Below are positions 1-8,521 of a stretch of DNA of 64,000 nt, one piece after another. Source of the stretch: Nitrospira sp. CG24A (GTDB lineage: Bacteria > Nitrospirota > Nitrospiria > Nitrospirales > Nitrospiraceae); assembly GCA_002869925.2 (NCBI GenBank), contig NEWT02000035.1, positions 364,475 to 428,474 of the forward strand. Reading direction: 5' to 3'. A program made the translations under genes and the position numbers. The stretch's first letter is position 1; every line of letters begins with the position of its first letter. The notes beneath the pieces are model-generated. The model was not told the origin of the DNA and did not search any database. It worked only from the letters and a program-made list of their open reading frames with translations.

Positions 1-1655
1 CAGGTAAAGGCCGTTGCAAGCATGATTAACGCATATTGCGATCGAACAGAGATCTTTCCCCATTCAATCGCCCCCATCTGTTTGGCGCCCTTCATCATGG
101 CTGCGTTCAACGGAAACATGAAGAAGAGACAGGACAGCGTTGTGGCGACCTGCGGTACTGAGAGACCCACTCGCACGTTTGCCGGGATGTAATACCCATA
201 GATGGCCAGCCAGATAATGTTCACATAGGCGCATGCGAAGAAAACGCCCATGAAAATGTTACCGAACTTCGACCAGGATACCGTCGAAACCTTATTCCCT
301 CGCATGTACCAGACGAAGCTCAGAATGGTGGTGGTGATGATCACATTAATTCCACCGTTCTTAGCCGACATAACCCCGTAGTTTCCAAGCACCGGATGCT
401 GTTGACCACCCATCGCTTTGAGTTCCGCTGGAGTCATGACGATCGTGTGGGGGGTAATGAACACGAGGTAGCCGCAACAGAGAATAAATACGAGATACTT
501 AATGTAGCGTTGATATTTCTCAGCCCCGCGCATCCGACCCAGCGCCTGCCAGAGATAATAGTTTGTACTCAAGAAGAGAATGCCGATCATGGTGGCCTGA
601 ATAATGAAAAGCCACGCCAGGAGGCCTCCCATGAGCGTAATCCCCATCTGTTGGCGATAGGCATACACCTCGCGCATCAACCAGTAGCCGGCAAACGGCA
701 AGGGAATTAAGAACGCCACACCAAGCGCCATCGCGATATACCCCATCCAGTCATAGTGCGCACGATCCTCGTCTGTCTTGGAGGCCAAGAACTTATATGC
801 TGCGTAGGCAGCCACGACACCGCCGCCAAATGCCATATTTCCCAAAATGCGATGCACATTGAGCGGGTTCCATAGGGCAGTATGAATGACGTGCCAGATG
901 TTCCCCAGATAGCGACCCTGCTCATCGACGCCGGCAGGCGACATCATAAAGCCGATCCATGAATTCGCCAGGAACATGAGCAAGGTACCGATGACGTTTA
1001 AGATTACGGACATGCTCAAGTGAATCCACTTGAGGAACCCGTCTCTCATCTTGTCCCAACCGTAATAGTAGATGTAGAGCGTTCCACTCTCCGCCACAAA
1101 CATCAACGCATAGATATGCATGACCGGGCGGAAGATACCGGATAAATAGCCGAAAAATGCGGGGTACAGCGTCAAGAAAGTGAAGATGAGAATACCACCC
1201 AGAATTGCGGTCAGCGAATAGGCCGTCAGACTGATTTTAATGAAGTCATAGGCGAGCTGATCGTACCGCTTCGCCATCGCCTTATCCTTCGTCACCACTC
1301 CCATAAATTCGATCACCATGCAGAAGATCGGCACTGCGAGCACAAAACTCCCGTAGTAGAGATGCTGCTGGTTGGCAAACCAGAGCAATACACGGCTCTC
1401 AAAGTTGTACCGCGGATAGTCCCGAGGGCCATCGACAGTCTTCGGAGCAGGGGCGCCGACGACAATACCCTCCGTCTTATAATAGACGTCTCGTCCCTTC
1501 TCGACTTTCGCCTCACCCTCCTTCTTCACCGCATCAGGGGCATCCGCGCCCATAGCCAGTGATGGAAGCGATACAGCGATGGGGAGCAGGAGAAGGCCAA
1601 CCATCGCGCAAAGCGCCATGATTGAAAAAATCTTCTTCCCGGCTACACGTCCCAT
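1..1655 (-). CDS. Cytochrome bd-like oxidase subunit I, copy 1 (partial, C-terminus beyond window)
   Basis: I translated this frame by hand because the open end keeps it out of the ORF track. It starts MGRVAGKKIFSIMAL with a signal/TM segment and an AAGGAGG-like site just upstream, and stays open for 551 codons to the window edge. Many TM helices follow. Segments alignable by eye to CydA are QQHLYYGSFVL (helix 1 His), NSWIGFMMSPAGVD (CydA NSWMQNPVG) and WNPLNVHRILGNM. The canonical Q-loop GRQPW is not visible, and the residue equivalent to the b558 ligand His186 appears to be Gly. It is a close paralog of the 5190..7067 gene. Nitrospira carry several such bd-like proteins whose electron donor is unsettled. 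Family is confident; function as a quinol oxidase is doubtful. Confidence 0.88.
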   Translation of the reverse strand, partial: MGRVAGKKIFSIMALCAMVGLLLLPIAVSLPSLAMGADAPDAVKKEGEAKVEKGRDVYYKTEGIVVGAPAPKTVDGPRDYPRYNFESRVLLWFANQQHLYYGSFVLAVPIFCMVIEFMGVVTKDKAMAKRYDQLAYDFIKISLTAYSLTAILGGILIFTFLTLYPAFFGYLSGIFRPVMHIYALMFVAESGTLYIYYYGWDKMRDGFLKWIHLSMSVILNVIGTLLMFLANSWIGFMMSPAGVDEQGRYLGNIWHVIHTALWNPLNVHRILGNMAFGGGVVAAYAAYKFLASKTDEDRAHYDWMGYIAMALGVAFLIPLPFAGYWLMREVYAYRQQMGITLMGGLLAWLFIIQATMIGILFLSTNYYLWQALGRMRGAEKYQRYIKYLVFILCCGYLVFITPHTIVMTPAELKAMGGQQHPVLGNYGVMSAKNGGINVIITTTILSFVWYMRGNKVSTVSWSKFGNIFMGVFFACAYVNIIWLAIYGYYIPANVRVGLSVPQVATTLSCLFFMFPLNAAMMKGAKQMGAIEWGKISVRSQYALIMLATAFT

Positions 1656-1738
1656 GAAATACCTCCTTGATGCATTCTGAAAAAGACTCATAACGATCCC
1701 CTGCAAGCTCGACTAAAGACGGAATGAACGCCTAAGGC

Positions 1739-1861
1739 CTACTTCCGGAATAAATACCAGAAGTCCAGTCCCTGCGAGTCCATCAAGAAGTGGTCAACTG
1801 CGAGAAAATAGGTAATGCAAACTGCCAATGACACCACCACGTATACGACTGTCATACCCAT
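1739..1861 (-). CDS. Small single-span membrane protein (40 aa)
   Basis: Not in the ORF track. Reads MGMTVVYVVVSLAVCITYFL then a short polar tail ending WYLFRK. A GGGAGGGAG Shine-Dalgarno lies about 4-6 nt before the ATG, which decides this start over the inner ATG at 1855. One TM helix spans residues 4-22. It sits 83 bp upstream of the bd-like subunit gene on the same strand. By size, topology and position it could be a CydX-like accessory peptide, but no sequence similarity to CydX is evident, so the role is inference. Confidence 0.55.
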   Translation of the reverse strand: MGMTVVYVVVSLAVCITYFLAVDHFLMDSQGLDFWYLFRK

Positions 1862-1921
1862 TGCACTCCCTCCCTAAACCTTGCCAACATCCAAGAAGCT
1901 ATAGCGCTGTATCGGCCCCGC

Positions 1922-2044
1922 TTAACAGGGGCACTGAATTCCAGCAAACCAATAAAAAAACCACAGCCCCACCGCACACGTAATGTAAAAAATCATCTTT
2001 CCGACTCTGACCTTTATCTCGCTATCTGGTGCTGCCGTAGCCAT
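1922..2044 (-). CDS. Small single-span membrane protein (40 aa) with C-terminal CPC
   Basis: Not in the ORF track. Reads MATAAPDSEIKVRVGKMIFY, then a hydrophobic helix CAVGLWFFYWFAG and the tail IQCPC. An AAGGAG site is 5-6 nt upstream of the ATG. It lies 60 bp upstream of the other 40-aa ORF and is co-oriented with the bd-like gene. The terminal Cys-Pro-Cys could bind metal or form a disulfide; this is speculation. Probably an accessory peptide of the adjacent oxidase. Confidence 0.55.
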   Translation of the reverse strand: MATAAPDSEIKVRVGKMIFYITCAVGLWFFYWFAGIQCPC

Positions 2045-2101
2045 TACGTCTCCTTCTCTCGTGATGCAGTCAATACATCCAGACCCAACTCAGCGAGTTT
2101 C

Positions 2102-2130
2102 TTGACACACAGATATCCGTGTGTTATTCA
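2102..2130 (+). promoter_or_regulatory. Candidate sigma70-type promoter with dyad in the spacer
   Basis: TTGACA is followed after 17 nt by TATTCA, upstream of the 34-aa ORF. The spacer contains the symmetric ACACAGATATCCGTGT, which could be an operator. The divergent intergenic region (2045-2168) must also hold the start signals for the leftward small ORFs. The -10 match is weak. Confidence 0.35.
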
Positions 2131-2168
2131 AAATTCCTTGCAGAACACCAAAAATCAGGGGACACTCA

Positions 2169-2273
2169 ATGGCAAAAAAATCAAAAGTGTTCGACATTAT
2201 AGTTTTGGCCGGAATGGTTGTCAATATACTTTTGGCCGTGTTTCTCATTCTCTACTACTTTGATTTCTTGTAA
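2169..2273 (+). CDS. Small single-span membrane protein (34 aa)
   Basis: Not in the ORF track. Reads MAKKSKVFDIIVLAGMVVNI followed by a hydrophobic stretch ending YYFDFL. An AGGGGA Shine-Dalgarno lies about 7 nt upstream. The lysine-rich N-terminus followed by a single 24-residue helix predicts an N-in membrane peptide. It is divergent from the bd-like gene and convergent with the SUMF1 operon (21 bp from its stop), so it is a separate transcription unit. No family recognised. Confidence 0.5.
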   Translation: MAKKSKVFDIIVLAGMVVNILLAVFLILYYFDFL

Positions 2274-2293
2274 GTTTCACAGGGTCTTCCCGT

Positions 2294-3184
2294 TCATTTT
2301 TTCTCTGATTTCACACCAGAAACCGCGCAACGAAATCCAATCGTTTCATCGCGAAAATCCTGAACCATCTTGCTCCGGCTGGTAATGCGAATATCCGCTC
2401 CAGTAGTCGCGTAGCCTCCTCCACGAAGCACCCGAAATACACCATGATCAGGGCTGGGGGGGTTCTGATCCGGAGCCTCTTCGTAGTAGCGTTCCGCATA
2501 CCAATCATCTACCCACTCCATGACATTACCTGCTCCATCCATCACACCGTACGGACTCGTATCTGTCAGAACCGTCCCGACAATTGCGGAGACTTCATGG
2601 CCATCCTCTACCCTCGCCCAATTGGCTCCGTTGGGCTGCTCAACATTACCCCAAGGCCACAGGCGTCCATCAGATCCTCGCATCGCTTTCTCCCACTCAG
2701 CCTCAGTCGGAAGTCGCTTTCCTTTCCAATGACAATAGGCCTCCGCATCCTCCCATGACACATAGACCACAGGCTGATTGATGCTTAACATCTTGCTCAT
2801 ATTCTTGGCGTAACGAGCAGGAGGACCGGACTTGCGATGCCCGGTCGCATCCACAAATTGCTGGTACTGAAAATTAGTCGTTTCGTACCGATCAATAGCA
2901 AAGGCACCCAACATCAGCGTCCGTTGCGGTCGCTCGTCGAATCCACCATGATCGGTCCCGCGGATAAAGGGTCCTGACGGAATTGAAACCATTTCCTCCG
3001 AGACCGGCTCTTCATGAGCTGCCTGAGACGGAGCATGCGACTCAGATGGGGTTGAATTTATGGAATCCGCAGGCGGCGCTTCAAATGGAGTCAACGTGGT
3101 ACCTCGAAGGATTCCCATGATAGGAATCGCAGCAAATGCAAGGACGGCAATGAGAAACATGACCTTGAATTTGGTTTCAAGCAT
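2294..3184 (-). CDS. Membrane-anchored SUMF1/FGE-fold protein (1 of 3)
   Basis: 296 aa. An N-terminal TM segment (about residues 8-26) leads into a SUMF1 domain from about residue 64 (VSIPSGPFIRGTDHGG) to the C-terminus, with the family landmarks RLPTEAEWEKA, MDGAGNVMEWVDDWY, RVLRGGGY and IGFRCA. The domain faces the periplasm. The cysteine pair that formylglycine-generating enzymes use sits between RGGS and GFRC; that stretch has no Cys here, so I do not expect sulfatase activation. It is the last gene of a tight five-gene run (5-22 bp spacing) starting with bd-like copy 2. Likely a structural or binding member of the superfamily; its exact function is unknown. Confidence 0.85.
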   Translation of the reverse strand: MLETKFKVMFLIAVLAFAAIPIMGILRGTTLTPFEAPPADSINSTPSESHAPSQAAHEEPVSEEMVSIPSGPFIRGTDHGGFDERPQRTLMLGAFAIDRYETTNFQYQQFVDATGHRKSGPPARYAKNMSKMLSINQPVVYVSWEDAEAYCHWKGKRLPTEAEWEKAMRGSDGRLWPWGNVEQPNGANWARVEDGHEVSAIVGTVLTDTSPYGVMDGAGNVMEWVDDWYAERYYEEAPDQNPPSPDHGVFRVLRGGGYATTGADIRITSRSKMVQDFRDETIGFRCAVSGVKSEKK

Positions 3185-3189
3185 GTCGG

Positions 3190-4113
3190 TTATGACGCCA
3201 CGGGACTGTCGCTGGCCTCCATATCACTTGCACAACGAAACCCAATCGTAATATCCGTCCGCCAGGCTTTCGCGGCAAATCGCTTGGACAGCCGCGCAGT
3301 ATGTTCGGTCTCCCGCCACGACCCCCCACGCACCACTTTCAAATCTGCACGGTCCGGACCTTTCGGATCACGAAAGGGCGCCTTCTGGTAATAATGCTCA
3401 TCGTATGAATCGGCAACCCATTCCGCGACATTCCCTGTCATGTCGTAAATGCCATAGGGACTTCTCCCCGACTCGAAGGACCCGGGAGGCGCAAGATATC
3501 GATAGCCATCTTCGTTCCCATCCAGGTTCGCATTAGCCCGGCCATTCTTGACGGTATCACCCCACGCATATTTCCGTCTTCCCTCACCGCGGCCGGCCTT
3601 TTCCCATTCCGCCTCCGTAGGAAGACGCTTTCCGGCCCATTTACAATAGGCCGCCGCCTCATCCCAGGTCATGCTCATCGCCGCAAACTCAGGCTTCAGT
3701 AGCTTAGATTGATCGTCTTCAAACACTTCGATCTTGGGTAGCTGCCGCTTGGTCATTTTGGCGAACCGGGCATACTCCTCTTGCGACACTTCTTTTCTAT
3801 CGATATAGAATGCGCCTAAAAACACTTGCCGTTCCGGCACCTCATCTGGATCACCATCTTTGCTCCCCATAATGAACGGGCCATCGGGAACCTGCACCAT
3901 CTCTCGCCCTTCATCTCCTATTTTCGTCTTATACATAGAATAATCCAGAGAGGGCGCGCTGGTTGGCGCAAGCCGAGCCTCGGTCTTAATCGACGCGGCC
4001 AGTGCCTTCATCTGCTTCGCCTTATAAGACTCATAGACCAGCAAGCTGATCATGAGGATGAACGCCCCAAAGACAAATACGATCGAGCCGACAAGCACTC
4101 CCTTATTTTCCAT
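3190..4113 (-). CDS. Membrane-anchored SUMF1/FGE-fold protein (2 of 3)
   Basis: 307 aa, paralog of the next gene, which begins 5 bp downstream. A TM anchor spans residues 9-28, followed by a linker and the SUMF1 domain from about residue 73 (VQVPDGPFIMGSKDGDPDE). Landmarks are KRLPTEAEWEKAGRG, YDMTGNVAEWVADSYDE, KVVRGGSW and IGFRCASD. The FGE catalytic cysteines are absent. Translational linkage to bd-like copy 2, the DUF3047 gene and the glycine-rich membrane protein suggests a periplasmic accessory function in that respiratory operon. This is inference from context only. Confidence 0.85.
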   Translation of the reverse strand: MENKGVLVGSIVFVFGAFILMISLLVYESYKAKQMKALAASIKTEARLAPTSAPSLDYSMYKTKIGDEGREMVQVPDGPFIMGSKDGDPDEVPERQVFLGAFYIDRKEVSQEEYARFAKMTKRQLPKIEVFEDDQSKLLKPEFAAMSMTWDEAAAYCKWAGKRLPTEAEWEKAGRGEGRRKYAWGDTVKNGRANANLDGNEDGYRYLAPPGSFESGRSPYGIYDMTGNVAEWVADSYDEHYYQKAPFRDPKGPDRADLKVVRGGSWRETEHTARLSKRFAAKAWRTDITIGFRCASDMEASDSPVAS

Positions 4114-4119
4114 CGAGCC

Positions 4120-4491
4120 TCATACTCCTCCGGGTGCAGATTTTTTCTTTGCCGCTCTCATATCCAGCAGCATCGAAATCTGCACACCGAGAAATCCACC
4201 CATCGCAGCACCAGCCCCCGCTCCCACGGATATTCTCTCTGGTCCGGCAATAAGCCAAGCGAGCGCCCCACCGAGCAGAGTGCCCACTAAAATACTCGCT
4301 AAGAAATGCCGCCCCCCCATAAACCCAATCACACCACCGAGCACCAACCCTACCCCACTCGCCAGCGGCATGATGCCGCCCCCCATAATCATCCCGATCA
4401 GCGTCCCGACAGTTCCCATCACGGCGACACCGAACAGGATATCGATCACCTTCTTGAGGGGCGCAACGTATTCCGTGCCGGATTTGGCCAT
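4120..4491 (-). CDS. Glycine-rich polytopic membrane protein, unknown
   Basis: 123 aa. Three or four hydrophobic segments, rich in GxxxG-like packing motifs ([34 protein letters not shown]), predict a small bundle of tightly packed helices; the tail [11 protein letters not shown] is basic. It lies 6 bp upstream of the second SUMF1 gene and 20 bp downstream of the DUF3047 gene, so it belongs to the bd-like operon. No family was recognised. Confidence 0.7.
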   Translation of the reverse strand: MAKSGTEYVAPLKKVIDILFGVAVMGTVGTLIGMIMGGGIMPLASGVGLVLGGVIGFMGGRHFLASILVGTLLGGALAWLIAGPERISVGAGAGAAMGGFLGVQISMLLDMRAAKKKSAPGGV

Positions 4492-4511
4492 GCTGACGAC
4501 CGTCCATTTCT

Positions 4512-5168
4512 CTAATGTCCGGCGCTCGCCACGATCGAACCAAAATCGATTTCAACACCGGATGCGGCAATGATCGAGATGCCCCAAGCTTTGGCAGCCG
4601 GTTCGTGCTTGTGAATCCTCTTGAAATCCTCATAGACGTTCACACGTTCCTCGAACCACTCCCCAACAGCCTTCGTACCGCTTTGCACGACGATCTCTGA
4701 GCCGCTGAAGATCCCTCCCTCGGTAAGCGTGCCATCAGGCTTGGTCGCACTCCAGACATACTTCGTAAACACCGGAATAAACATCAGATCGGTATCCAGC
4801 GACGCGTACATCGCCGCAATCGGCTCAGTGTCCGTCGTGGCTTTTTGTAGACGCCAACGCCAGGTGAGGACGGGAAAGGCCTTGGGATCCCAATCGATCT
4901 TCTTTTTCTTGATTCGCTGTCCCGCGTCCTTTACGGCCAGAAAGCTCACACCAGCTTCCGTCTGAACCTTATACGCATCCCGCCCCTTCGACTGGCTTCG
5001 TTGATTTTCATGTTCCCAATTCAATGGGAATCCTTCTGCATCTTTCGTCTGAAAATCCTCCAGAACCAGGGACTGACTTTGGGCCGTGACCGCGCCCTGC
5101 ATCACCACGCTTCCACACACGACCAATACGACCGTTAGGTATCTCAGAATCATCATCCCTCGCCTCAT
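4512..5168 (-). CDS. Exported DUF3047-like protein
   Basis: 218 aa with a signal peptide ending near VTAQS (residue 30). The body resembles DUF3047: [20 protein letters not shown] at the start, [10 protein letters not shown] in the middle, and [11 protein letters not shown] and [13 protein letters not shown] later. Members are small periplasmic beta-rich proteins of unknown role. It lies 21 bp downstream of bd-like copy 2 in the same operon. The start at MRRGMM is kept, although MMILRYL four codons later is possible. Confidence 0.72.
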   Translation of the reverse strand: MRRGMMILRYLTVVLVVCGSVVMQGAVTAQSQSLVLEDFQTKDAEGFPLNWEHENQRSQSKGRDAYKVQTEAGVSFLAVKDAGQRIKKKKIDWDPKAFPVLTWRWRLQKATTDTEPIAAMYASLDTDLMFIPVFTKYVWSATKPDGTLTEGGIFSGSEIVVQSGTKAVGEWFEERVNVYEDFKRIHKHEPAAKAWGISIIAASGVEIDFGSIVASAGH

Positions 5169-5189
5169 ACTTCCTACCCCTTTCGGATG

Positions 5190-7067
5190 TTAGGCCTCTT
5201 GCGACGACGACGGCGGCGGCGCCAAGACCCTTGCATTTCCCTCGGCTAACTCTTCTCCGATCGCAGGCGATTGATCACGCTGAGACATCCAGAACAGGAC
5301 GAGTACCGCCCCCCAGAATACCATCATGTTGAGCGTCACCATCTTCGCCGCAAACGCAAAATCCGGTGTGAAGGCCCAAGGAGAGACATCCGCCATCAAC
5401 TCGCTGACATGCCAGGCCAGCCGCCCGGAAGAACGGATATAACCCATGAGACCCATCACCCATGTGAAGGCTGCGGCCAGTCCAAACAACCCCGCCATGC
5501 CCCTAAGAGAAATCTTTCCCCACTGAACCGGCCCGTGAAGAACCGCCCCCTTGAGCATCATGCGATTGATGATGATTCCAACCACAAGAACCGTCAATGT
5601 TGTTGCGGCCTGCGGCGACGACAGCCCGACACGGAGCTTCGCCGGCAGGTAGTACCCATAGACTGAGAGCCAGATAATGTTGAGCGACCCCAAGAAAAAC
5701 AGCGCGCCGATGAGGAAGTTCCCTTTCGTGACCCAGGGCACAACCATCGTTCGATTGGCGCGGCGGTAATACAGAAAGCTCATGGTGGTCACGAGAATCA
5801 TGATGTTGACCGCGCCGTTCTTTGCCGACATCACTCCATAATTGCCGACCACGGGATGCGACGCTCCACCCATCGCCTTCACTTCGCTGGCCGACATAAA
5901 GACGGTATGGGGTGTCAGCCACACAAACAATGCCACCATGAACACCGAAAGCAGCACCTGGTAATAGGGCTGATACCGTTCCCCACCGCGAAGGCGCGCC
6001 ATGCTCTGCCAGAGGTAAAAGTTGACTCCCAGAAAAAGGACGCCGATTAAGATGGCCTGCACGACGAAAAGCCATGTGAGCAATCCGCCCATCATGGTCA
6101 CACCCATACTCTGGCTGAATGAGTAGACCGATCGCATCAACCAGTAGCCGGCAAAGGGCATGGGCAACAACGCGATAACCGTGACAAATAAAAAGATATG
6201 CCCGACCCAGTCGAAATAGGCGCTCTCTTTTTCTGACTTGCTCGTAAAGAATCGATAACACGCGTAGGCCATCACCACCGCGCCGCCGGACATAATATTG
6301 GCCAGGAAACGATGGACATTCAGTGGATTCCACAAAGCCGAATGGAGCAAATGCCATCCATTCCCCAAAAACTGCCCCTTTGCATCGACACCAGCTGGCG
6401 CCATCATGAAAGCCGACCAAGCGTTTGCCAACAGCAGCAGTGCCGTCCCGAAGAGATTGCTCAACAGACCGATCGAGGCATGAGCCCACTTCGAAGCCGG
6501 CGCAGCCAGCCGATTCCAACTATAGTAGTAGGTGATGAGTAGCAGCGATTCTCCGAGAAACACGAACGCGTAGACCGGCATAAACGTTTTGAACGTCCCC
6601 CCCATGTACTTCATGAAGCTGGGATAGAAATAGAGAAAGATCCCCAGCATGCAGCTCCCGACCACGGCCGTCACCGACAAGGCGAGGAGAGCGACTTTTG
6701 CCAGATCCCGCGCAAGGCCGTCGTAGCGAAGGGCGAGTTCGGGGTTTTTGCTCCTGAGCCCAAGAAATTCCAGCAACACACAAAAAATCGGCAACGCGAG
6801 AACAAATCCACCGAAGTAGGTGTGGAGCTGGGTGACGAACCACACGAGTAGTCGACTATCCATTTCCCCAAAACGCGAGTAGACCGTCTCTTGAGGAGAA
6901 GGGGCCGGCGGCCCCTCGGGAGTCCCTGGTGTCTTGAAATACAGGTCGGTGGCCTCCTCGGCAAATGATTGGCTCTGAAGCCCCCAACCAATCCCCAAGG
7001 CCGCGAGCACAACCATCAGCAGGACGGAAAGCCCGATGACTCTGTACGCTCTCTTCTTCATAACCAT
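5190..7067 (-). CDS. Cytochrome bd-like oxidase subunit I, copy 2
   Basis: About 625 aa from the ATG at 7067, which has an AGGTAAG site; the ORF-track start is a TTG. It is longer than CydA (about 520). A signal/TM segment is followed by many helices with CydA-alignable blocks: FVTQLHTYFGGFVL (helix 1 His), FLGESLLLITYYYSW (Glu107 region kept), NAWSAFMMAPAGVD and LWNPLNVHRFL. By eye the Glu99 position is Val, the His186 position is not His, and the GRQPW Q-loop is missing. It heads the operon containing DUF3047, the Gly-rich protein and two SUMF1 proteins. No CydB gene is in the window. Probably a bd-like terminal oxidase or another b-type oxidoreductase. Confidence 0.88.
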   Translation of the reverse strand: MVMKKRAYRVIGLSVLLMVVLAALGIGWGLQSQSFAEEATDLYFKTPGTPEGPPAPSPQETVYSRFGEMDSRLLVWFVTQLHTYFGGFVLALPIFCVLLEFLGLRSKNPELALRYDGLARDLAKVALLALSVTAVVGSCMLGIFLYFYPSFMKYMGGTFKTFMPVYAFVFLGESLLLITYYYSWNRLAAPASKWAHASIGLLSNLFGTALLLLANAWSAFMMAPAGVDAKGQFLGNGWHLLHSALWNPLNVHRFLANIMSGGAVVMAYACYRFFTSKSEKESAYFDWVGHIFLFVTVIALLPMPFAGYWLMRSVYSFSQSMGVTMMGGLLTWLFVVQAILIGVLFLGVNFYLWQSMARLRGGERYQPYYQVLLSVFMVALFVWLTPHTVFMSASEVKAMGGASHPVVGNYGVMSAKNGAVNIMILVTTMSFLYYRRANRTMVVPWVTKGNFLIGALFFLGSLNIIWLSVYGYYLPAKLRVGLSSPQAATTLTVLVVGIIINRMMLKGAVLHGPVQWGKISLRGMAGLFGLAAAFTWVMGLMGYIRSSGRLAWHVSELMADVSPWAFTPDFAFAAKMVTLNMMVFWGAVLVLFWMSQRDQSPAIGEELAEGNARVLAPPPSSSQEA

Positions 7068-7151
7068 ATGCTTACCTGACAGCAAGAAAACGACGTTGAA
7101 TCATGAAAACTTCGGGGATCCGCACAGGTAACACAACAGAAGACCAGCCCC

Positions 7152-7388
7152 GCAGGATGCTCAAAACGTTCAGGCTTCTCACCCGCCCAACCCCGTCGCG
7201 CCAAGACGCGCCGTTCCGCGGGCAAGGCCGCAGCGAGTGAAGGCCCGAGGCGTACCCTCTGGGGCGCACGGTGCGACGAATAAGGAGCATCACGTCTGTG
7301 CGCGCCGCCGAGTGGTGAGGCGGCCGGGTCCCCGTTGAGGGTCTGAACGATGCGAGAACGCCGCTGGCGGACTTTTTCAGCATCCTGA
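7152..7388. repeat. TIR-bounded intergenic repeat element (copy 1)
   Basis: Begins GCAGGATGCTCAAAA and ends CTTTTTCAGCATCCTG, its imperfect inverse complement. The interior shares blocks with the 42580..42750 copy (CTTCTCACC.CCCAACC, GGCAAGGCCGCA, GAGGCGTACC, GCTGGCGGACTTTT). It fills the gap between bd-like copy 2 and the next gene and probably folds as a long hairpin. The ORFs the track calls here (7058..7483, 7072..7686) read through it and are not genes. Confidence 0.8.
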
Positions 7389-8444
7389 TTAGACCTTCGA
7401 GCCGGAACCAGCCTGCATTGGCACACCTGCTCCCGTTGACTTGCCAAGAATGCCCATGACGAAAGGACATCGGAGCAAGGCACTCGACATCGTGTGTCCC
7501 TGCTGCTCTTCTACCTGCCGGCGATACCCAAGATAATAACAATACAGCGCCATCATCCCTGTGACGAATCCGCCACAGACCATCGCATAGGCAGTGGGAA
7601 TTCCTGGCTGCCTCAAGAAAAAAATTACACAGCCCGCCGCCACGAGATAGTATGTCGCAGCAAAGGAAAGCCCCGGCCACCACCAATACTTGAGCAATTC
7701 ACCCGGCTTTGTGTGCGACAGCCCTTGAGTCCATGACGATTGAGGATGAAGCCCGCCCAAATAGGCACAGAGCGCAACCCCGCCCCCCAACAACGCGACA
7801 GCAGACAATTGCACCAAGGCTGCAACCTGATTCGTCTCTACCAAATATCCCAGGGACGCACCCATCGCCCCCACGATGAGACCAACTGCGACCCAAGGGC
7901 CGAATTGCATCGCATGGCTGCCCACCATCGTCCGGAGTGCCACCCCATCGGGAAATGTCGGAAATGGACGGCCCATGAGGGTGACTTTCCGCACATGACC
8001 GATCTCGAACGCATCGCGCGCGACCGACGTGCAGGAAATGATGATGGCCATCATGGCCGGCCCATCTGGATGTTTAAGATAGTCGTACCCGACAAGCCAG
8101 AGCAACGCCAAGACCAACAGAGACAACTGGACCCCATACACAAACCCGATCCAGCCACCAAGCCACGTAAGTAACCGGTTACCGTCCTCTCGCACGATGT
8201 TCCCCCACCCAGTGGCCCGACCAACTCGATACGCGAGCAAAGCCGTCACCAATGAGACAAGGCCGCTGACCGCTAACAGCACGATCGGTTCAGAAAGCGG
8301 CAACAGCAGCTTGGTTATTCGATAGACCGCAAACGCCACCAACCCAGGCACAAACATCACGATCCGCTTTTTTTTACGCACTGAGTATTCAGTCACAGCC
8401 AGACTGAGGCTGGGCAACACTCGTAATGCCATTCGGTGCAACAT
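7389..8444 (-). CDS. Polytopic inner-membrane protein, unknown
   Basis: 351 aa with about nine hydrophobic segments; a soluble loop near residues 150-170 reads FEIGHVRKVTLMGRPFPTFPDG. No transporter or enzyme signature was recognised. The 3' end abuts the TIR repeat at 7152..7388. Upstream it is separated from the PCP_red-like gene by about 77 bp of heptamer repeats. Co-orientation with the bd-like genes hints at a shared pathway but is weak evidence. The start is uncertain: later Met codons such as MALRVLPSL are possible. Confidence 0.65.
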   Translation of the reverse strand: MLHRMALRVLPSLSLAVTEYSVRKKKRIVMFVPGLVAFAVYRITKLLLPLSEPIVLLAVSGLVSLVTALLAYRVGRATGWGNIVREDGNRLLTWLGGWIGFVYGVQLSLLVLALLWLVGYDYLKHPDGPAMMAIIISCTSVARDAFEIGHVRKVTLMGRPFPTFPDGVALRTMVGSHAMQFGPWVAVGLIVGAMGASLGYLVETNQVAALVQLSAVALLGGGVALCAYLGGLHPQSSWTQGLSHTKPGELLKYWWWPGLSFAATYYLVAAGCVIFFLRQPGIPTAYAMVCGGFVTGMMALYCYYLGYRRQVEEQQGHTMSSALLRCPFVMGILGKSTGAGVPMQAGSGSKV

Positions 8445-8452
8445 GATTTGCC

Positions 8453-8518
8453 CGTTAAACGTGAACGGTGAAACGTGAAACGACGGAGGCTCTTCTCATT
8501 TTACGTTTCACATCTTAC
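8453..8518. repeat. GTGAAAC-type heptamer repeat tract
   Basis: Imperfect 7-nt units (GTTAAAC GTGAACG GTGAAAC GTGAAAC) are followed by an inverted counterpart TTTTACGTTTCACATCTTAC. The tract fills the gap between two genes and belongs to the dispersed family described in the findings. Confidence 0.7.
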
Positions 8519-8521
8519 CTT

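Noticed and set aside
2294-4113. Calling the SUMF1 proteins formylglycine-generating enzymes
   Set aside because: The catalytic/copper Cys pair is missing and no sulfatase gene is in the window.
5503-6519. 338-aa ORF in another frame of bd-like copy 2
   Set aside because: Overlaps a certain membrane-protein gene on the same strand and has no recognisable fold.
7072-7686. 204-aa and 141-aa ORFs (7058..7483, 7072..7686)
   Set aside because: They read through the TIR repeat; the peptide RRVRSLNVLSILRG-type text is translated repeat, also seen at 42500..42763.
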